From Cordylochernes scorpioides (Eukaryota > Arthropoda > Arachnida > Pseudoscorpiones > Chernetidae): a DNA stretch of 64,000 nt. The notes beneath the pieces are model-generated. The model was not told the DNA's origin. It saw nothing but the letters and a program-made list of their open reading frames with translations, and did not search any database. Numbering within the stretch: the stretch's first letter is position 1; each line of letters begins with the position of its first letter. This document shows, piece by piece, positions 9,508-21,282 of this stretch. Both the position numbers and the translations under genes were made by a program. The DNA lies in the NCBI GenBank assembly GCA_030710605.1, contig CP092879.1, forward strand, positions 25,621,241 through 25,685,240, written 5' to 3'.

Positions 9508-12005
9508 TTAAAGAGGTTGATTTGGTCGATCTATACGGACCACATTTGGTGAAATAATTTCTAATACTGTGTGGGGTCCTGTGAAATATGGCGCAAGTTT
9601 TCCTGTATTTGGATGGTGATATAATTTTACTAACACTAGATCACCTACTTCGAAATGTGGTTGTTTGTGTCGTTGATCATAAATGTTTTTGTCTTGTAAA
9701 TGCTTGTTTTGTGTGCGTGTGTGTGCAATTTTTCTAGCTTTGTCGATATCTGGGTAAGGTGTGCTGTGGTTAGAGATTTCTGAGGGTAATGTGCCAAACA
9801 TTAAGTAGACGGGTGGAAAACCTGTGGTAGAGTGTGGGGTTTTGTTATATATAATTGTAACTCTTTTGACCAACTTGGTCCATGCGATCTTAGGATTTTC
9901 TAAATGCAAGAGCCTAAGTTTTCCCGTGAGGTGGCGTTCAGGCGTTCACATAGACCGTTGGCTTGTGGGTTGTTGCTGGTTGTGAGTAGTGGATGGATGT
10001 TTCTATTAAGTAGGAAGCTACGAAATTTTGGCGAAGTGAAGGCAGGGGCTCTATCCGTAAGGAGGCGTTTCGGAGAACCATCCTGTAATACTCGCTTAAG
10101 TACCTGTTGGTAGGTGATGATGCTGGTGGATTTAGATGGAAAAGTCCACGTGTAGCGCGAAAAATGATCGACTACAACATGGAGGTATATTTTGGTGTTG
10201 CCATATTTGGCAAATCCTGCTATGGTGTCTAGGGATAATAGGTCAAAGGGTTCTTTGGCTTCCGGAGGTTGACTTAACTCCCCGTAAGTGGGTCCCAATG
10301 GCCGTTTTGTTAACTGGCAGGTGGAGCAGGTCTTAACCTTTTGTTTAATATCTTTGGACATACCTTGCCAGTAATATTGCGTGGAGATGAGTCGTGACAT
10401 TTGTGAAATACCGGGGTGATTGTATTGTGTGTGTACTGTTTGTAAGAGTTGTTGTATGAGTGGTTTTGGAATTATAATCTTGGTTACACCTTTTCGGGAA
10501 ACTGTATGTAATCCATTACGGTCAATGGTCAGGTTAGACTCTCTCGATGAAGGAGGTTGGTGTGTCTTGATAAGGGACGCGTCCAAAAATCCACAGAACG
10601 GGTTACGGGACAAGAGATCTGCCTCATACTGTAATTTTCCCTTTATGTAGCGGACCTCATATTCGTAACTCGATAGTCGTAAACTCCATCGAAACAATCT
10701 GCCGGACGGGTTTTTGATGGTCTTCAGCCACTGCAATGCGTGATGGTCAGAAAATATAGTAAATTTTCTGCCCATAAGATAGATGCAAAACTTCTCCACA
10801 CTCTCAACGATTGCTAAGCACTCAAGTTCAGAGATGGAGTAGTTTTTCTCGTGTGGACGCAGTGTTCGGCTGAAATACTGAACTGGATATACGTTCCCGT
10901 CAGGGTGAACTTGTTTGAGAATGCCTGCTATACCGAGGGTGGATGCATCGCAATACACTTGGCATGGCAGACCTTCTTTGTAAAGGTGTAAAATGGGGTG
11001 TTGTGTGAGGTTCCCTTTCAGGTCAATGAACGCCTTTTGACAAGCTTCATTCCAGTTCCACACGACATCCTTTTTGAGGAGGTTATTGAGTGGTGCTCGC
11101 AAGCGAGCGTATTCCGGAATGAATTTGTTATAGACGTTCACAGCGCCTAAAAAGGATTGTAGTGTTTTTCGGTTGTGTGGCTGTTTAATGGCGTGAATAG
11201 TGTCGGTATTGCGTGTGAGCGGTGTAGTGGTACCAGCTGTTACGGTGTAGCCTAGAAAATCTATGGACTGCTTAAAAAATTCGCATTTCGCGAAGTTAAG
11301 TTGTAGCTTCTCTGCTTCGCAAAAGGCGAAAAATTGTCGCAGGTGGTTTTGATGTTCCTCCAATGTGTTTGAGAAAATGATGAAATCATCAAAGTAATGT
11401 GCCACACAGTCAAGTCCGTGTCTCTGTAGGACCTGACTTATGGCTCGTTCGTAGACCTGAGGGCTGGTTTTTAATCCGAAAGGTAATCGAGTGGGTTGGT
11501 ATAATCCTTCGAGGGTGGCAAATGCTAACGGTGGTCGAGAATCGGGGTGTATTGGGACTTGCCAATACGCAGAGGATATGTCGGCCGTGGAGAAATATTT
11601 GGCCTGTGCGAGGCGGTCGAGAATATCCTCGATTCTCGGGAGGGGATGGACATCAGAGCTGATTAGCTCGTTCACCTTTCTATAATCGATACAAAACCGT
11701 TTGGTCTTGTCGCGCTTAGTGACGAGGGTGACAGGGCTCGAGAAAGGTGAAAAAGATTGCTCTATGATGCCGTTCTCCAGCATTTGTTGGACTTGATTAC
11801 GGATTTCTTGTTGGTCACATATCGGAACACGATATGGACGTATGGTAATTATTTTGTCGGAATTCGTGGGTATTTTTACTGGTGGAATCCGTAAGCATGG
11901 TACGTTGAATTTGTTCTGTGTGAAGTGTTGTGAACTGCGGTGTATAGCGAGTGTTAGGTGTTGTGTTGTAGTATGCATGTGGGAAAAGGTTTTGTTGTGT
12001 ATCAA
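9508..12005 (-). pseudogene. pol: Gypsy-1 pol: reverse transcriptase, RNase H, integrase
   Basis: This encodes the replication and integration enzymes of the element. Reading in order: the RT fingers with LVTKRDKTKRFCIDYRKVNE, the SSAYWQVPIHP and LPFGLKTSPQVYERA motifs, and the active site YFDDF. RNase H has YCDAS, SELECLAIVES and SDHHALQWL. The integrase zinc region has HPGISQMSRL and CSTCQ, and its catalytic core has LDTIAGF, TDRAPAF and NGLCERLN (D, D, E). A one-base deletion near 9923-9936 splits the integrase, and its C-terminal part continues in another frame (9909-9508). A further frameshift near 11930-12000 separates RT from protease. These lesions are absent at the matching sites of Gypsy-2. 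Confidence 0.88.
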
Positions 12006-12724
12006 AGGGAGTGTCGAGTTCGTTGTGTGGTTTTGTCATGTGATAGTTGTGTGACGACGTGTGATCACTTATGTGTTTGGTATGCGAGTTGTCCTGCTGT
12101 ATTGACATGTTTTGGGCAGGTTTTTTACAAGTTAAAGTCGTTGTGGCTTTGTTATTTGATGGCATATAAAAAAGGCAATTGGCCTTAGTGAAAAAAGGGC
12201 ATGTAGGTAAGGGGGTGTTTTTCAATGAATGCACGCAATGGTTGTCATAGGCGGGAGGTTGGGATGCAGGGTAAATTCTTTGTGACATCGCCTGACATTG
12301 CCAGTAGGTGCATACATTTGGTACATTGTTAAAATGGTAGGATGGGGAAGGCAATGGGGCGCCCAGCTGGAATATAGTGCATTTATTAAAGTCTATTGCT
12401 AATTTGAATTTGTGGAAGCTATTAATGCTAAGAATTACAAATGGTAACGGTGCATTCACTACATGGAAATTCTCTTTTCGGGATATTTGTCCTATTGTCA
12501 GCGGGATAGACAGTTTACCCATGGTTTTTGCAAAACCGTTTAGGGTTTGGAGATCCAGTGAATGTCCCTTAAGGGTTAAATTAGTTAGGTGGGTTTTTAA
12601 CATATGGTAAAGATTATATGGCACTATATTCAGGCTGGCGCCTGTATCAATTAAAAAGGGGCATGGTATATTAGGGGCTAGGAAAAGTTTGACAGTCAGT
12701 TGGGTCAGGGATCCTACCTCAGTC
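11815..12724 (-). pseudogene. Gypsy-1 protease segment of pol
   Basis: This frame opens opposite the gag stop and encodes a retropepsin-type aspartic protease. The active-site motif is FLIDTGASLNIV, and the downstream PLPFVILSINSFHKF strand matches the Gypsy-2 protein. The frame departs from the RT frame near 11930-12000 and then runs on to a stop at 11815, so the tail is out-of-frame sequence. Relative to gag the protease is in the +1 frame. Confidence 0.8.
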
Positions 12725-13762
12725 TCGAAAAGTCGGCTCTGCTGGGGTGTCTCTGGCTTGACTTGGTTGCTGGGGACTCGGGACTGTTTGCACTGTCCGA
12801 ACGCCTTGGTATCTGTTTGGTGGGACTGATTGCACTGTCCGTTCTTTTTCGTGGGTCGCCGGGACTGGTCGATGCCGGCATTCGCTGTGCCAGTGCCTCG
12901 CGCCGCAGAACTTACAGTTGGACGGCGGAAGAGGTGCATTCCATGCACCTGGGCGTCGGGGTGTGCTGTGGTACGGACCTGACATTGTGGGCGGTTGGTC
13001 CTCTCGAGGTCGCGTTGTCGGTACACTGGGACCGTGGATCCGCTGTACCAGTCGGAACCACTCTCCTAGGTTCTCGGGAGGCACTACGCGGACTAGGCGT
13101 TAGGCGGAGAATGGCAACCCCTCTGTCAGCGTCTCGAGGATCACCTCCTGCGGGAGTCCTAGTTGCAGTCCCATGGCGGTTTTCTCCCGGTAGTAGGTTT
13201 CTAGGTTGGCTTGTCCAGTGAGTTTCATGGCGAAATATTTCGCAAAGGACGCTTCGCTTGACTCAGGATAGAGATCTAGGAAGATCTGTCTCACCTGGAA
13301 ATAGCTCCGGTCGGCCAGCCGAAGTTTCCTGAAAAGCTCCAGGGGTTGTCGCGCCAGGTAGTTTGGTAGGCGGAGTAATTTTTCTTGTTCTCCCATGGAG
13401 GCGTCTTCCATTTTTCGGTCGAACGTTTGGAAAAACTGCGTCGCGCTGTATGTTCCATCGAAAGGCGAAATTGTCGGTCCTGTAGGATCGCATGACCTTC
13501 CCTGAGCTAGTGCGGCCGCGAACTGTTGGATGACGTCCACTAGGGGGTTTGCTTCCTGTTCGTTCCCCTCCCTTACTTCCTGCCTTTCTCCCGTTGGTTG
13601 CGTTAGGTTGTCCGTTTTTACGCCTATTTGATCCTGGCCAATCTCCATAATATCCTGTCGGCTTAACCCTTCTGTCACAATATCGTTGCGGAATTTCTTG
13701 TTGTTGGATGAGAATGGTGAGGATTGGTTGAAACGCAGTCGTTTGAGTGGAAAGTTGAGCAT
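12719..13762 (-). pseudogene. gag: Gypsy-1 gag with internal stop
   Basis: This is the structural polyprotein of the particle. The start ATG at 13762 lies inside the 5' LTR, about 90 bp before its end. The capsid-like part contains ISPFDGTYSATQFFQTFDRK and the LARQPLELFRKLRL helix, both matching Gypsy-2 gag. An in-frame TAA at 13100-13102 stands where Gypsy-2 has Gln, and the same frame continues beyond it. The nucleocapsid carries one zinc knuckle, CKFCGARHWHSEC. The frame ends with a TGA next to ACTTTTCGAGAC, where the pol +1 frame is already open. Confidence 0.82.
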
Positions 13763-14370
13763 ACAGTGGGGAATAACCAGGACACGTAATGGGGTTTTGA
13801 AAATAAAAGGTAACGGGTTGGAGGAAAGAAAGGCTTTTAGAGAAGATGGAGCGGATTATCTATTAATTATCTGATCACATGGCGGTGATTGACTTAGCTA
13901 TGGGATGAGCGGGGAGGTCTCGAGAGCAGATGTTACCTCGGTGGGAGCGAATGAACAACTTGATCCGAATTCGGTGGGAGCGAAGCGACTACTGACAATC
14001 ATTGCTTCTCGATTTAACACGAAGACCTATCTCCTTTCCCATTGGAGGAAAGCTATGACGTGGCAATTTTCTATTGGTTGACCTTTGGGAAGCTGCTCCC
14101 TCATTGGTCCTTGCTCATTTCTTTGTCCTTTGGACTTGTTCTGACACGACCAGGAAATACTGTGTCGTTGAACTCAAGTTTTATTATTTCCGCGATCATA
14201 AAATCGGCTGTAATTTTACTAATGATTATACTGATTCTTAAGCCTTGTTTCTAGGCCTCGCTTCTCTAAGGCGTTCTAACCTCCAGTTACCTTATTCTTT
14301 ATTAAGTCTTTGAAACATACATTACATACATATTGGGTCGGGGTTGCATGCAACTATTTACAAATTATGA
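13673..14370 (-). repeat. Gypsy-1 5' LTR
   Basis: This is the direct copy of 6616-7313 and supplies the element's promoter end on the minus strand. The first gag codons lie in its inner end (13673-13762), an unusual overlap. The sequence just inside (GAAGGGTTAAGCCGACAGG on the minus strand) is where a primer-binding site should be. I could not assign a tRNA. Confidence 0.85.
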
Positions 14371-14660
14371 AACAGATATATATGGTTTTATAATCATCAA
14401 GAATATACTACTATATAAAAGAGGATTTATTGTCATATTAATTTGGAAATTTTGATGATAAATTATGTGTTTGAAAGAAAATAATTCGAAGCCTTTCTCT
14501 AAAGACATGGATCATAGAACGATTTATGAAATTCTTTATTTCTATTTTGATGAGAATGCAAAGAGATATGATATAACAAAGAAATATGATTCTTTTAGTC
14601 TGGCATACAAGTACATACAATCCATACACGCGCATATATAAATACACAGGTATCTTAATA

Positions 14661-15984
14661 CGAGGTGTGTTCAAAAGGTATCGCGACTTTTGAATTTTCG
14701 TGGGTTACGTAGATTCGAATTTCGATCTTTTTGTGGCTTTATGTTGGTACTCATGTCTCTCACTTATGCCGACAAGCTCGGCCATTTTTAATGTTCACTA
14801 AATTGTTGAAAGCTGCTTTGCTTGCAGGTGTTTTGGATCGTCTTCGATTTTTACCTATTAAAAAAAATGGATCAAAGAACCTGTATCAAATTTTTTGTGA
14901 AAAACGAAATTAAGTGCGCGGATGCATTCCGAATGTTGACTGTGGCATACGGAGAAGCTACCTTTGACCGAAGCAACGTTTATCGGTGGTACAGAATATT
15001 CTCAGAAGGCCGAGAAGATGTGAACGACGAAGAGCGTGCCGGACGCCCGAGCACTTCAACAACAGACGAAAAAATTAATGAAGTGGAGAAAATGATATTG
15101 GCCAATCGTCGAATCACCGTTAGAGAAGTTTCTGAGGACCTAAACATATCGATTGGCTCGTGCCATTCGATTTTTATCAATGATTTGGGCATGAGACGGG
15201 TCGCCGCGAAATTCGTACCAAAATTGCTCAATTGCGACCAAAAACAGCATCCCATGAACATTGCTAATGAGATGTTGGACTCTGTCCGCGACGACCCAAA
15301 TTTTCTCCAGAGGGTCATAACTGGTGACGAAGCGTGGGTTTATGGTTATGACGTGGAAACCAAAGCTCAATCATCTCAATGGAAGCTGCCGCACGAACCA
15401 AGACCGAAAAAAAGCGCGCCAAGTTCGGTCGAATGTGAAAGTTTTGCTGACAGTTTTCTTCGATTGCAGGGGCGTGGTGCATCATGAGTTCTTGCCACAG
15501 GGTAGAACGGTCAATAAGGAATATTACCTGCAGTTTATGCGCAATTTGCGCGAAGCAATCCGCCAGAAACGCCCGGATTTGTGGAAAAACAAAAATTGGC
15601 GTTTGCACCACGATAACGCCCCTGCTCACACATCGTTGCTTGTGCGCGACCTTTTGGCCAAAAACAGCACACTAATGATGCCGCAGCCACCGTATTTTCC
15701 CAGATCTGGCCCCCTGTGACTTTTTCTTGTTCCCTAAACTGAAGAGGCCCATGAAAGGACGACGTTACGCTACGCTTAACGAGATAAAGACGGCATCGAA
15801 GGAGGAGCTGAAAAAGATTTTTAAAATTGATTTTTTGAAGTGCTTCGAATATTGGAAAACCCGTTGGCACAAGTGTATAATATCTTATGGGGATTACTTT
15901 GAAGGGGACAAAATAGCTATTCATGAATAAATAAATAATTTTTGAAAAAACACAAAAGTCGCGATACTTTTTGAACACACCTCG
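14661..15984 (+). mobile_element. mariner-family DNA transposon (mariner-2), defective
   Basis: The element is 1324 bp with terminal inverted repeats beginning CGAGGTGTGTTCAAAA and TATCGCGACTTTTG. TA duplications flank it at 14659-14660 and 15985-15986. It is the same family as the minus-strand copy at 40565-41770, with clearly different ends from mariner-1. Confidence 0.9.
14867..15930 (+). pseudogene. mariner-2 transposase, two frameshifts
   Basis: The ATG at 14867 opens MDQRTCIKFFVKNEIKCADA, then the paired HTH region (ITVREVSEDLNISIGSCHSI) and the first catalytic block TGDEAWVYGYD. A frameshift near 15415 moves the rest to another frame, which carries VVHHEFLPQG and the intact second site HHDNAPAHTS. 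A second frameshift near 15705 falls at the third site, and the DFFLFPKLK tail follows in a third frame up to the stop at 15928. All three catalytic Asp codons seem present, so only reading-frame damage inactivates this copy. It is a Tc1/mariner DD34D enzyme. Confidence 0.87.
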
Positions 15985-16416
15985 TATATAAATAAAGATA
16001 AATACCGTTGACTTTGTTCTGAATGAATTTTGTACGCAAATAATACTTTAAACGTGTATTTTACTAACAATTATTTTGAGATAATTATGATTTGCTATAA
16101 ACAATTTTGAATAAAAATAAAAAACAATAACATTAGCAATGTGGTTCTTTCGTAAATACTTGTCATTAAAAAAGTTTTCCAAACTAAAAAATAAATGAAT
16201 TACTAATATCAATATTATTATTCTTATTTATATAACATAAAATGAATATTATTTCCGTTAGGATGTAAAAATTCAAAATAGTTAACAATGATTGATAGTC
16301 ATTTGGCTGCTTCTGCCATTTACATAACTACTCCCGTGGCATAGAAGTTGGCCTATCTGTCAGAATTTGCCAAATCTCGGGATGCAGAAATCAGTTGCTG
16401 GTCACATTTTGTTTTT
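15985..16416. other. AT-rich non-coding region
   Basis: I see no gene or repeat that I can support here. Confidence 0.4.
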
Positions 16417-16548
16417 CAAAAGAATATAGATATATATCAGAAGTTTTATGGAATTTATTTCCCGAAATTTCCCTTGAGGAAGGTGACAGAGAGATGCTGA
16501 AACATGGGGAAAATAAACAGAAAAGTTGATGTATATCTATATTCTTTT
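16417..16548. repeat. Fold-back repeat
   Basis: AAAGAATATAGATATA at the left is answered by TATATCTATATTCTTTT at the right. The interior contains TTGAGGAAGGTGACAG followed by GATGCTGAAACATG, reminiscent of sequences in Penelope terminal repeats. I cannot assign it firmly. The AT-rich DNA to either side (16549-16884) shows no gene. Confidence 0.4.
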
Positions 16549-16884
16549 TAGAGAGGGAAAGAGAAAACACTCGTGAATTTTGTTGTGAAATTATTTTGTA
16601 TATGATTCTTTTTGCCATCCTCGCAAGAGATATTCAACAAAGATTTGTTATTCATTGTTATAAGGTATTTTATTGCACATTATTGACTGTATTGACTCAT
16701 CCATTGATGTGATCTACTCATCCCCGACAGACATCATCAAAAGTGTGTAAACAAGATAGCAGACAAGAAAAAATATTTTTTTAAGACAAGCTAAAATATT
16801 ATTCTTAGAATAAGAAGTGGATTTTTAAAAAATATATGATAAAAGGTATATCTATTAATATAATTGATATTTCCTCTTTCCGAA

Positions 16885-16962
16885 ACGTCACACACTATTA
16901 ATTTATTTGGATTAGGTCTTATTGTCTTGTAGCTATAATCTATAATCTAAATTGAGCTTCAT
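16885..16962 (+). repeat. Short dispersed repeat
   Basis: It shares TTTATTTGGATT, GGTCTTATT and TATAATCTATAATC with 23728-23800 and, inverted, with 4200-4290. Its function is unknown. Confidence 0.4.
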
Positions 16963-16974
16963 CATTATTCTACA

Positions 16975-17115
16975 ATAAATATTTATAATATGATGAATTC
17001 GCGCGCCATCTGTTATAAGAAATTGTAACTATTTTGAACGCGTATGATACTTTTCAAAATTAAACAATTTTCTACTGCCCTTACTGCAATGATAAATAAA
17101 TAGAAGGGACTGGCT
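16975..17115 (-). repeat. SINE-like hairpin repeat, copy 3 (minus)
   Basis: The reverse complement reads ATGAGCCAGTCCCTTC, GCAGTAAGGGCAGTAGAAA, ATCATACGCGTTCAAAATAG and CAGATGGCGCGC, in the same order as copy 2 at 3003-3180. The hairpin arm upstream of the core is missing in this copy. Confidence 0.6.
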
Positions 17116-17684
17116 CATATCCACACATCTAATATTGCATTCTCCTTTTTTCCTTTTATACCGATACTGAGGCTGACCTTTTGGTAAAGGCGTTTTAAAT
17201 GGACATAAAGATTTGAGGACAGTAGAAATACATATAATATTATAACTATTCGCTTTTAATATTATTATTAATATTTATATAAATTTAATCATTATGTATA
17301 CACATAAGCATAACATACTGTATTAATAAAAGAGAAAATATTGTAAAAATGTGTTCTCACCTTTTTAAGAGATAACAATATACAGTTATATTGTAGACAA
17401 TTTATTACACCAACTTTTAATTATTCTATCAATTACACAAACGCGTCAAAATTTAAAAAATAATATTAAATTATTTCAGGCATAGCTTTTTAAGGTTCAA
17501 TAAATTCGTGGTGTTACTTAGGTTCCTGCCTGTAATCATTTATTTTATGGTTAAACTTTAATTTTTCAGCCAGTGTAAATATTATGGATTTAATAGGTTA
17601 TAGTACAAAATAATTTGTGAAAGATACCACAAAGTGAAATTGTACTAGAGGATCAGGTGGATAAATTAAAAGAAAGACATTTCC
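17116..17684. other. AT-rich non-coding region
   Basis: Nothing recognisable is present. Confidence 0.4.
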
Positions 17685-17815
17685 TAATTGTGCAACTAAA
17701 AGTTGTTGGTGGCTTGCACCACCTGTCGGAATAAATTTCAACTAATCCTTGATTTTTTTAAATTATTCCAAAATTAGCCGAATAAGCTTTCTTAATGAAT
17801 CAAGAAAAGCTGAAA
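17685..17815 (+). repeat. Fold-back ribozyme family (K family), partial copy
   Basis: It carries the family blocks TTGTGCAACTAAAAGTTG, GGTGGCTTGCACCACCTGTC and the AATCAAGAAAAGCTG segment. In complete copies the last of these leads into the hammerhead core. The core itself is missing here. Confidence 0.5.
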
Positions 17816-17827
17816 ATTATTATTATT

Positions 17828-19330
17828 ATATATTTTTTAATGGTAGGTAAGAAGGATTTGGAGCTGTAACTAGAAGGGCCATTCTCTGATTTACCTTTTC
17901 AAAATGGGACATACAATTGATATTTTCCATTGGTCAGGGAAATGTGTCTATGTAAGTAATGCATTGAAGATTCCGTTGAGAAATTGAATCAGATGTTTTG
18001 GCATAAACTTTATCACTTAATTCGGTATTTTTGTCTATTCTTGGGGCTTTTTTATTTGGCAAGGATGCGTTGTCTCTAATTCAATGATATTAGTAGGGTC
18101 AAAAAAGACCTTTCTTTGTATTTTCCTTTAAATAGTCCGTTAATTCGGCTTCGAGCTAGTAATTTAGGTTTGAAAATTGGGTACAAGGGTATGGACTAAA
18201 TTGTTTTTCATAGCTGTCTGCCTGGATTTCTGCTTACTTATGTGAGGTCCGTGTCTTAATATTATTTGTTTTTAAATTAATTTCTCTTTTTTTCAGTACA
18301 GGAGAGTGGTTTGATGGCTTTCCATATGGTTTGGTCAGATACATTAAGATTTTCAATGTAGGAGTCCCAGATGGTGTTGTCATGCTGTTTTGTACAGTTT
18401 TGGGAATATCTTCAAGCCTTGATACAGACCTCTTCGTCTTGAAAGTCAACCGCCGTTTGTGAGACGAATCATTTCTTTGATATCTGGTGGGAATATTCTG
18501 TTTAAGTCACTTAAAACATAGGGGTGATCGTTTCTTGTATATCGCTGAGAATGCATTGTTCGAGGGTGGGCTGATTGATTTATCTATGTTTTGGTTTGTG
18601 CTCAATAGATAATTTTATATATCAATTTTCTCCATTTCGTATTTTAAAAGTTAGCAGTATGTGAATTTATGTTAGTATTTGAACTTTCCAATTTGAAGTC
18701 TTATAGGACAACTAATACAGGAAAGATGGTCAGATGTGTTAATTCATGTATCACTCTTCAGAAGTAATATTTTGGGCTAAATTTTTATTTATGACAATAT
18801 CAAGGGTGTCAGGTGGAAAATAATTGGAGGGCTCAGCAGGTTGAAAGACTCCAAGATCCATATTATCAATGGGAGTTCGGAGATGGTTTTTATTTAGATT
18901 TGTACTGTATGAACTCTAAGCAGGATGTTTGTATTTGAAGTCGCCGCCACAATGGTTGGTTTATTAGTTGATAGAATGTTTTTATGTGTGTCATTATCAT
19001 TCATATTTATGTTCTGTGATTTTTATAGCTGAATATAAATTTATTTAGGAACTATTAATGTCGTTTATGGATATACTGGTTATTTCTACACTGATGGTGA
19101 TGGTTTTGATGGGTATATAGTTTTACTCTTTGTGGATTAAAATTACTGTTCCTCCACCTTGTTCTTAAAGTCTGTCTTGTTTTATTGTACTGTAATTGGG
19201 AATTTTCATTCTGTGGCTTGGTTTCAGCCATGTTTTAAAGAAAGAGGCTATGACTCTATCATACTCATTTAAGAATTCTGTAAATACAGTTTTCTAATTG
19301 CGCAGGCAACAGGCATTCTAGTGTATTATT
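17828..19330 (-). pseudogene. Decayed jockey-like LINE, ORF2 relic
   Basis: On the minus strand several frames together show an ancient non-LTR retrotransposon. The endonuclease domain is recognisable from an N-terminal block (FKTWLKPSHRMKIPNYSTIK then GGGTVILIH, near 19140-19250). It continues with GGDFKYKHPA and NMDLGVFQPAEP (near 18830-18970) and the TSDHLSC site (near 18730). Farther on, an RT segment reads KIPN, then LIQFLNGIFNALLT and HFPDQWKISIVCPILK (near 17870-18090). Stops and frameshifts are frequent, so it is not functional. Jockey or a related clade is my best placement. Confidence 0.7.
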
Positions 19331-19419
19331 CGGTGCCTTTTTTACTGTTTGTGAAGTTCATTGGCAGCTGATTGTAGCAAGGACGTTCTTAACTATAGAA
19401 ATAATTAAAAACACATGAG

Positions 19420-19975
19420 GCATATTCTGACCGCTCACCTGGAAAATTTTGGTAGCAGAACGTCATCTAGTAGAGCAAAAATCCACTAAACGCTGATTTA
19501 ACATGTTCCGTGATATTTAGCCAACCAAATTTCTTGATAAATCAGAAAAAGCAAACCAGAAACGCGTTTCGGGCAGTTAGCCTTCGTCAGCGTGGTCAGA
19601 CTGTACCTCAACGACAAAAATATTAGGTCCAAGAGGCTTCCTAAGCAATCAAGAAATGGGTATTTGAGGCCATATTTGCGGGAGAAAGCGCTGTTCATGG
19701 TTAAGAAAAAAAAAGAAAAGTTATTTGTTGTTATTGAAACAAAAAAGGCATATCCTAACAGCTCACACATAAGGATTTTAGATGACAGAACGCTATCTAG
19801 TGGAACAAAATTCAATGTGGACTTTCATTGATTTATCACAAAAATGGGTTGACCAAATATGACGGAACAAGTTAAATCGAATTTTTGTTGATTTTTATTC
19901 CATTAGATGGCTCTCTCTCTCCCATCTTAAAAGTCAGGTGAGCGATCAGGATATGCCCTTTTTTAATATCAACAC
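19420..19975. repeat. Fold-back element with degenerate hammerhead
   Basis: The outer arms are inverted: GGCATATTCTGACCGCTCAC (left) against GTGAGCGATCAGGATATGCC (right), each followed inward by a CATCTA / TAGATG block. Inside, 19555-19596 on the minus strand contains CACGCTGACGA, a GGC...GCC stem and GAAACGCGT. This is the hammerhead core with one change in the CTGATGA box. No protein is encoded. The frames at 19498-19815 and 19592-19831 are shadows of the repeat. Confidence 0.55.
19555..19596 (-). ncRNA. Degenerate hammerhead ribozyme
   Basis: The core box reads CTGACGA rather than CTGATGA, followed by a stem-loop and GAAACGCGTTT. Compared with the copy at 42132-42171, both the core and stem I are altered, so self-cleavage is unlikely. 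Confidence 0.5.
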
Positions 19976-20044
19976 CTGACCTTTTTTGTTATTTTTTCAC
20001 TAGGTAATAAGTATGTTGGGAGCGCTTGAAAGAGTGGTTTTATT

Positions 20045-20125
20045 TCGATATGTTGATATTTATTCCGACAGATTGTGCAAGCCATCAGTAAATTTCAGCT
20101 GCACGATCAGATGATGTATTTTTCT
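20045..20125 (-). repeat. K-family fragment
   Basis: It carries TGATATTTATTCCGACAGAT, GCAAGCCATCAG and TTTCAGCTGCACGATCAG. This is the reverse orientation of the end block seen at 24468-24515 and 42240-42310. Confidence 0.45.
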
Positions 20126-20149
20126 CGGTTTATATAAATTCTACAAGGC

Positions 20150-20521
20150 CGCAGTCAATGTCCGTTGGAGAATAATGGATTCGCCGAATGTCGTGGTTTG
20201 CTTGGAGGAAGAAGGCGAAGATTGAACGCGGCTGATTCCACACTAGCCCTCTCAATGATATCCTAACCTTGACATATCCTAAACATTGGTACTTTAATTT
20301 AAATATTTAATCATGTATGGTTCCTTTTGCTCTGTATGTTTATTTTTTGTATATATGGTTATATTTCTTTTTGTTTGTTTTTTCTTTCTTCTCTCTTTTC
20401 TTTTTCCTTATTACCTCTTGTATTCTAGTTTTTACTTTTAAAACATCTTCCCTTGCTAAATCCTGTAGAGGGGAATCATGTATAGGGCTGGATGCCCCAA
20501 TAAAAAGGCTTGTGTGTGTGT
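20150..20521 (+). mobile_element. LINE 3' end, 5'-truncated
   Basis: The blocks GGAGAATAATGGATTCGCCG, AATGTCGTGG and GAACGCGG match the LINE relic at about 54500-54620. It continues through a pyrimidine-rich UTR to a short hairpin (GGGCTGGATGCCCC), AATAAAAAGG and a terminal (TG)n run. This looks like a typical 5'-truncated non-LTR retrotransposon end. Confidence 0.55.
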
Positions 20522-20882
20522 GATGTCTTTTTCTTAAAAAAAAAATGTTTTGTTCGTTTATTTACCATTAAATAGAATATTTAAAAACCTATGTATTTGG
20601 TTAATATATATGTAAAACAATAACGAAATAGAGAGGTAGCAATTTACAATAAAAACTATAAAAAAATCAACATTTTATACATCAGAATTGTGTTTAAGCT
20701 TCTCGATCTAATAAATCACTCTTTTCTGATATTTTCCTGGGAAACACCAGATGCTTCTTCTGGTTTATCTATCGTTTATTATTCATGTAAAATATTTCAC
20801 TTTCACCTTTCATTATTTAGCAATGCAATCAATCATGATAGCTGAAATATTTGTTTTTGGATATTTTATGTGCTATATATAT
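20522..20882. other. AT-rich non-coding region
   Basis: There is no supportable feature. Confidence 0.4.
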
Positions 20883-20953
20883 AGAAGCATTGGGCGCCTC
20901 TCTCGTCAAAATAAACGTCAAAATATTTTGACGGGAGAGGCGCTCAATGCTTC
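20883..20953. repeat. Strong 71-bp hairpin
   Basis: GAAGCATTGGGCGCCTCTCT on the left pairs with the inverted right arm ending GAGGCGCTCAATGCTTC. The stem runs on through CGTCAAAATA / TATTTTGACG, leaving a loop of only about 9-11 nt. It could be a minimal MITE, a cruciform, or a structured RNA. Flanking DNA to 21282 is AT-rich and featureless. Confidence 0.65.
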
Positions 20954-21282
20954 TATTGATCAATTTCCTCCCGAAAAATCTTGCATCTATATATTTAAAT
21001 ACATAAATGATTAAATTATATCAAACAAACATATATTTTCTATTGTTCATTATTTTTACACAAGGAAAAGGTTTGCGTATAAATGAAAATGAATTATAAA
21101 AGAGGATGAATAAAATAAGTCGCATCTTCTCGTGTAAAAGTTTAATCAAGTTGTGCGTTTAAATTTATTTATCCTATCTGGGGGAGAAATTCTGCTCAAT
21201 TTACCAACTGGAATACTTAGAACACATATATGTGTAGAGAGTTTGATATTTTACTGGGATTATGTCAATAAAATGAGAGAAG

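Larger units (their letters stand above)
6616..14371 (-). mobile_element. Ty3/gypsy LTR retrotransposon (Gypsy-1), full length, mutated
   Basis: Two 698-bp direct repeats (6616-7313 and 13673-14370) bound a minus-strand gag-protease-RT-RNase H-integrase body. A purine-rich tract (AGGGGGCGCAT on the minus strand) abuts the 3' LTR near 7316-7328. ACAGA occurs on both outer flanks (6611-6615 and 14372-14376), a likely 5-bp target duplication. The LTRs are nearly identical, so insertion may be fairly recent, yet the coding region holds a nonsense codon and frameshifts. It is a relative of Gypsy-2 at 45521-53463. Confidence 0.9.
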
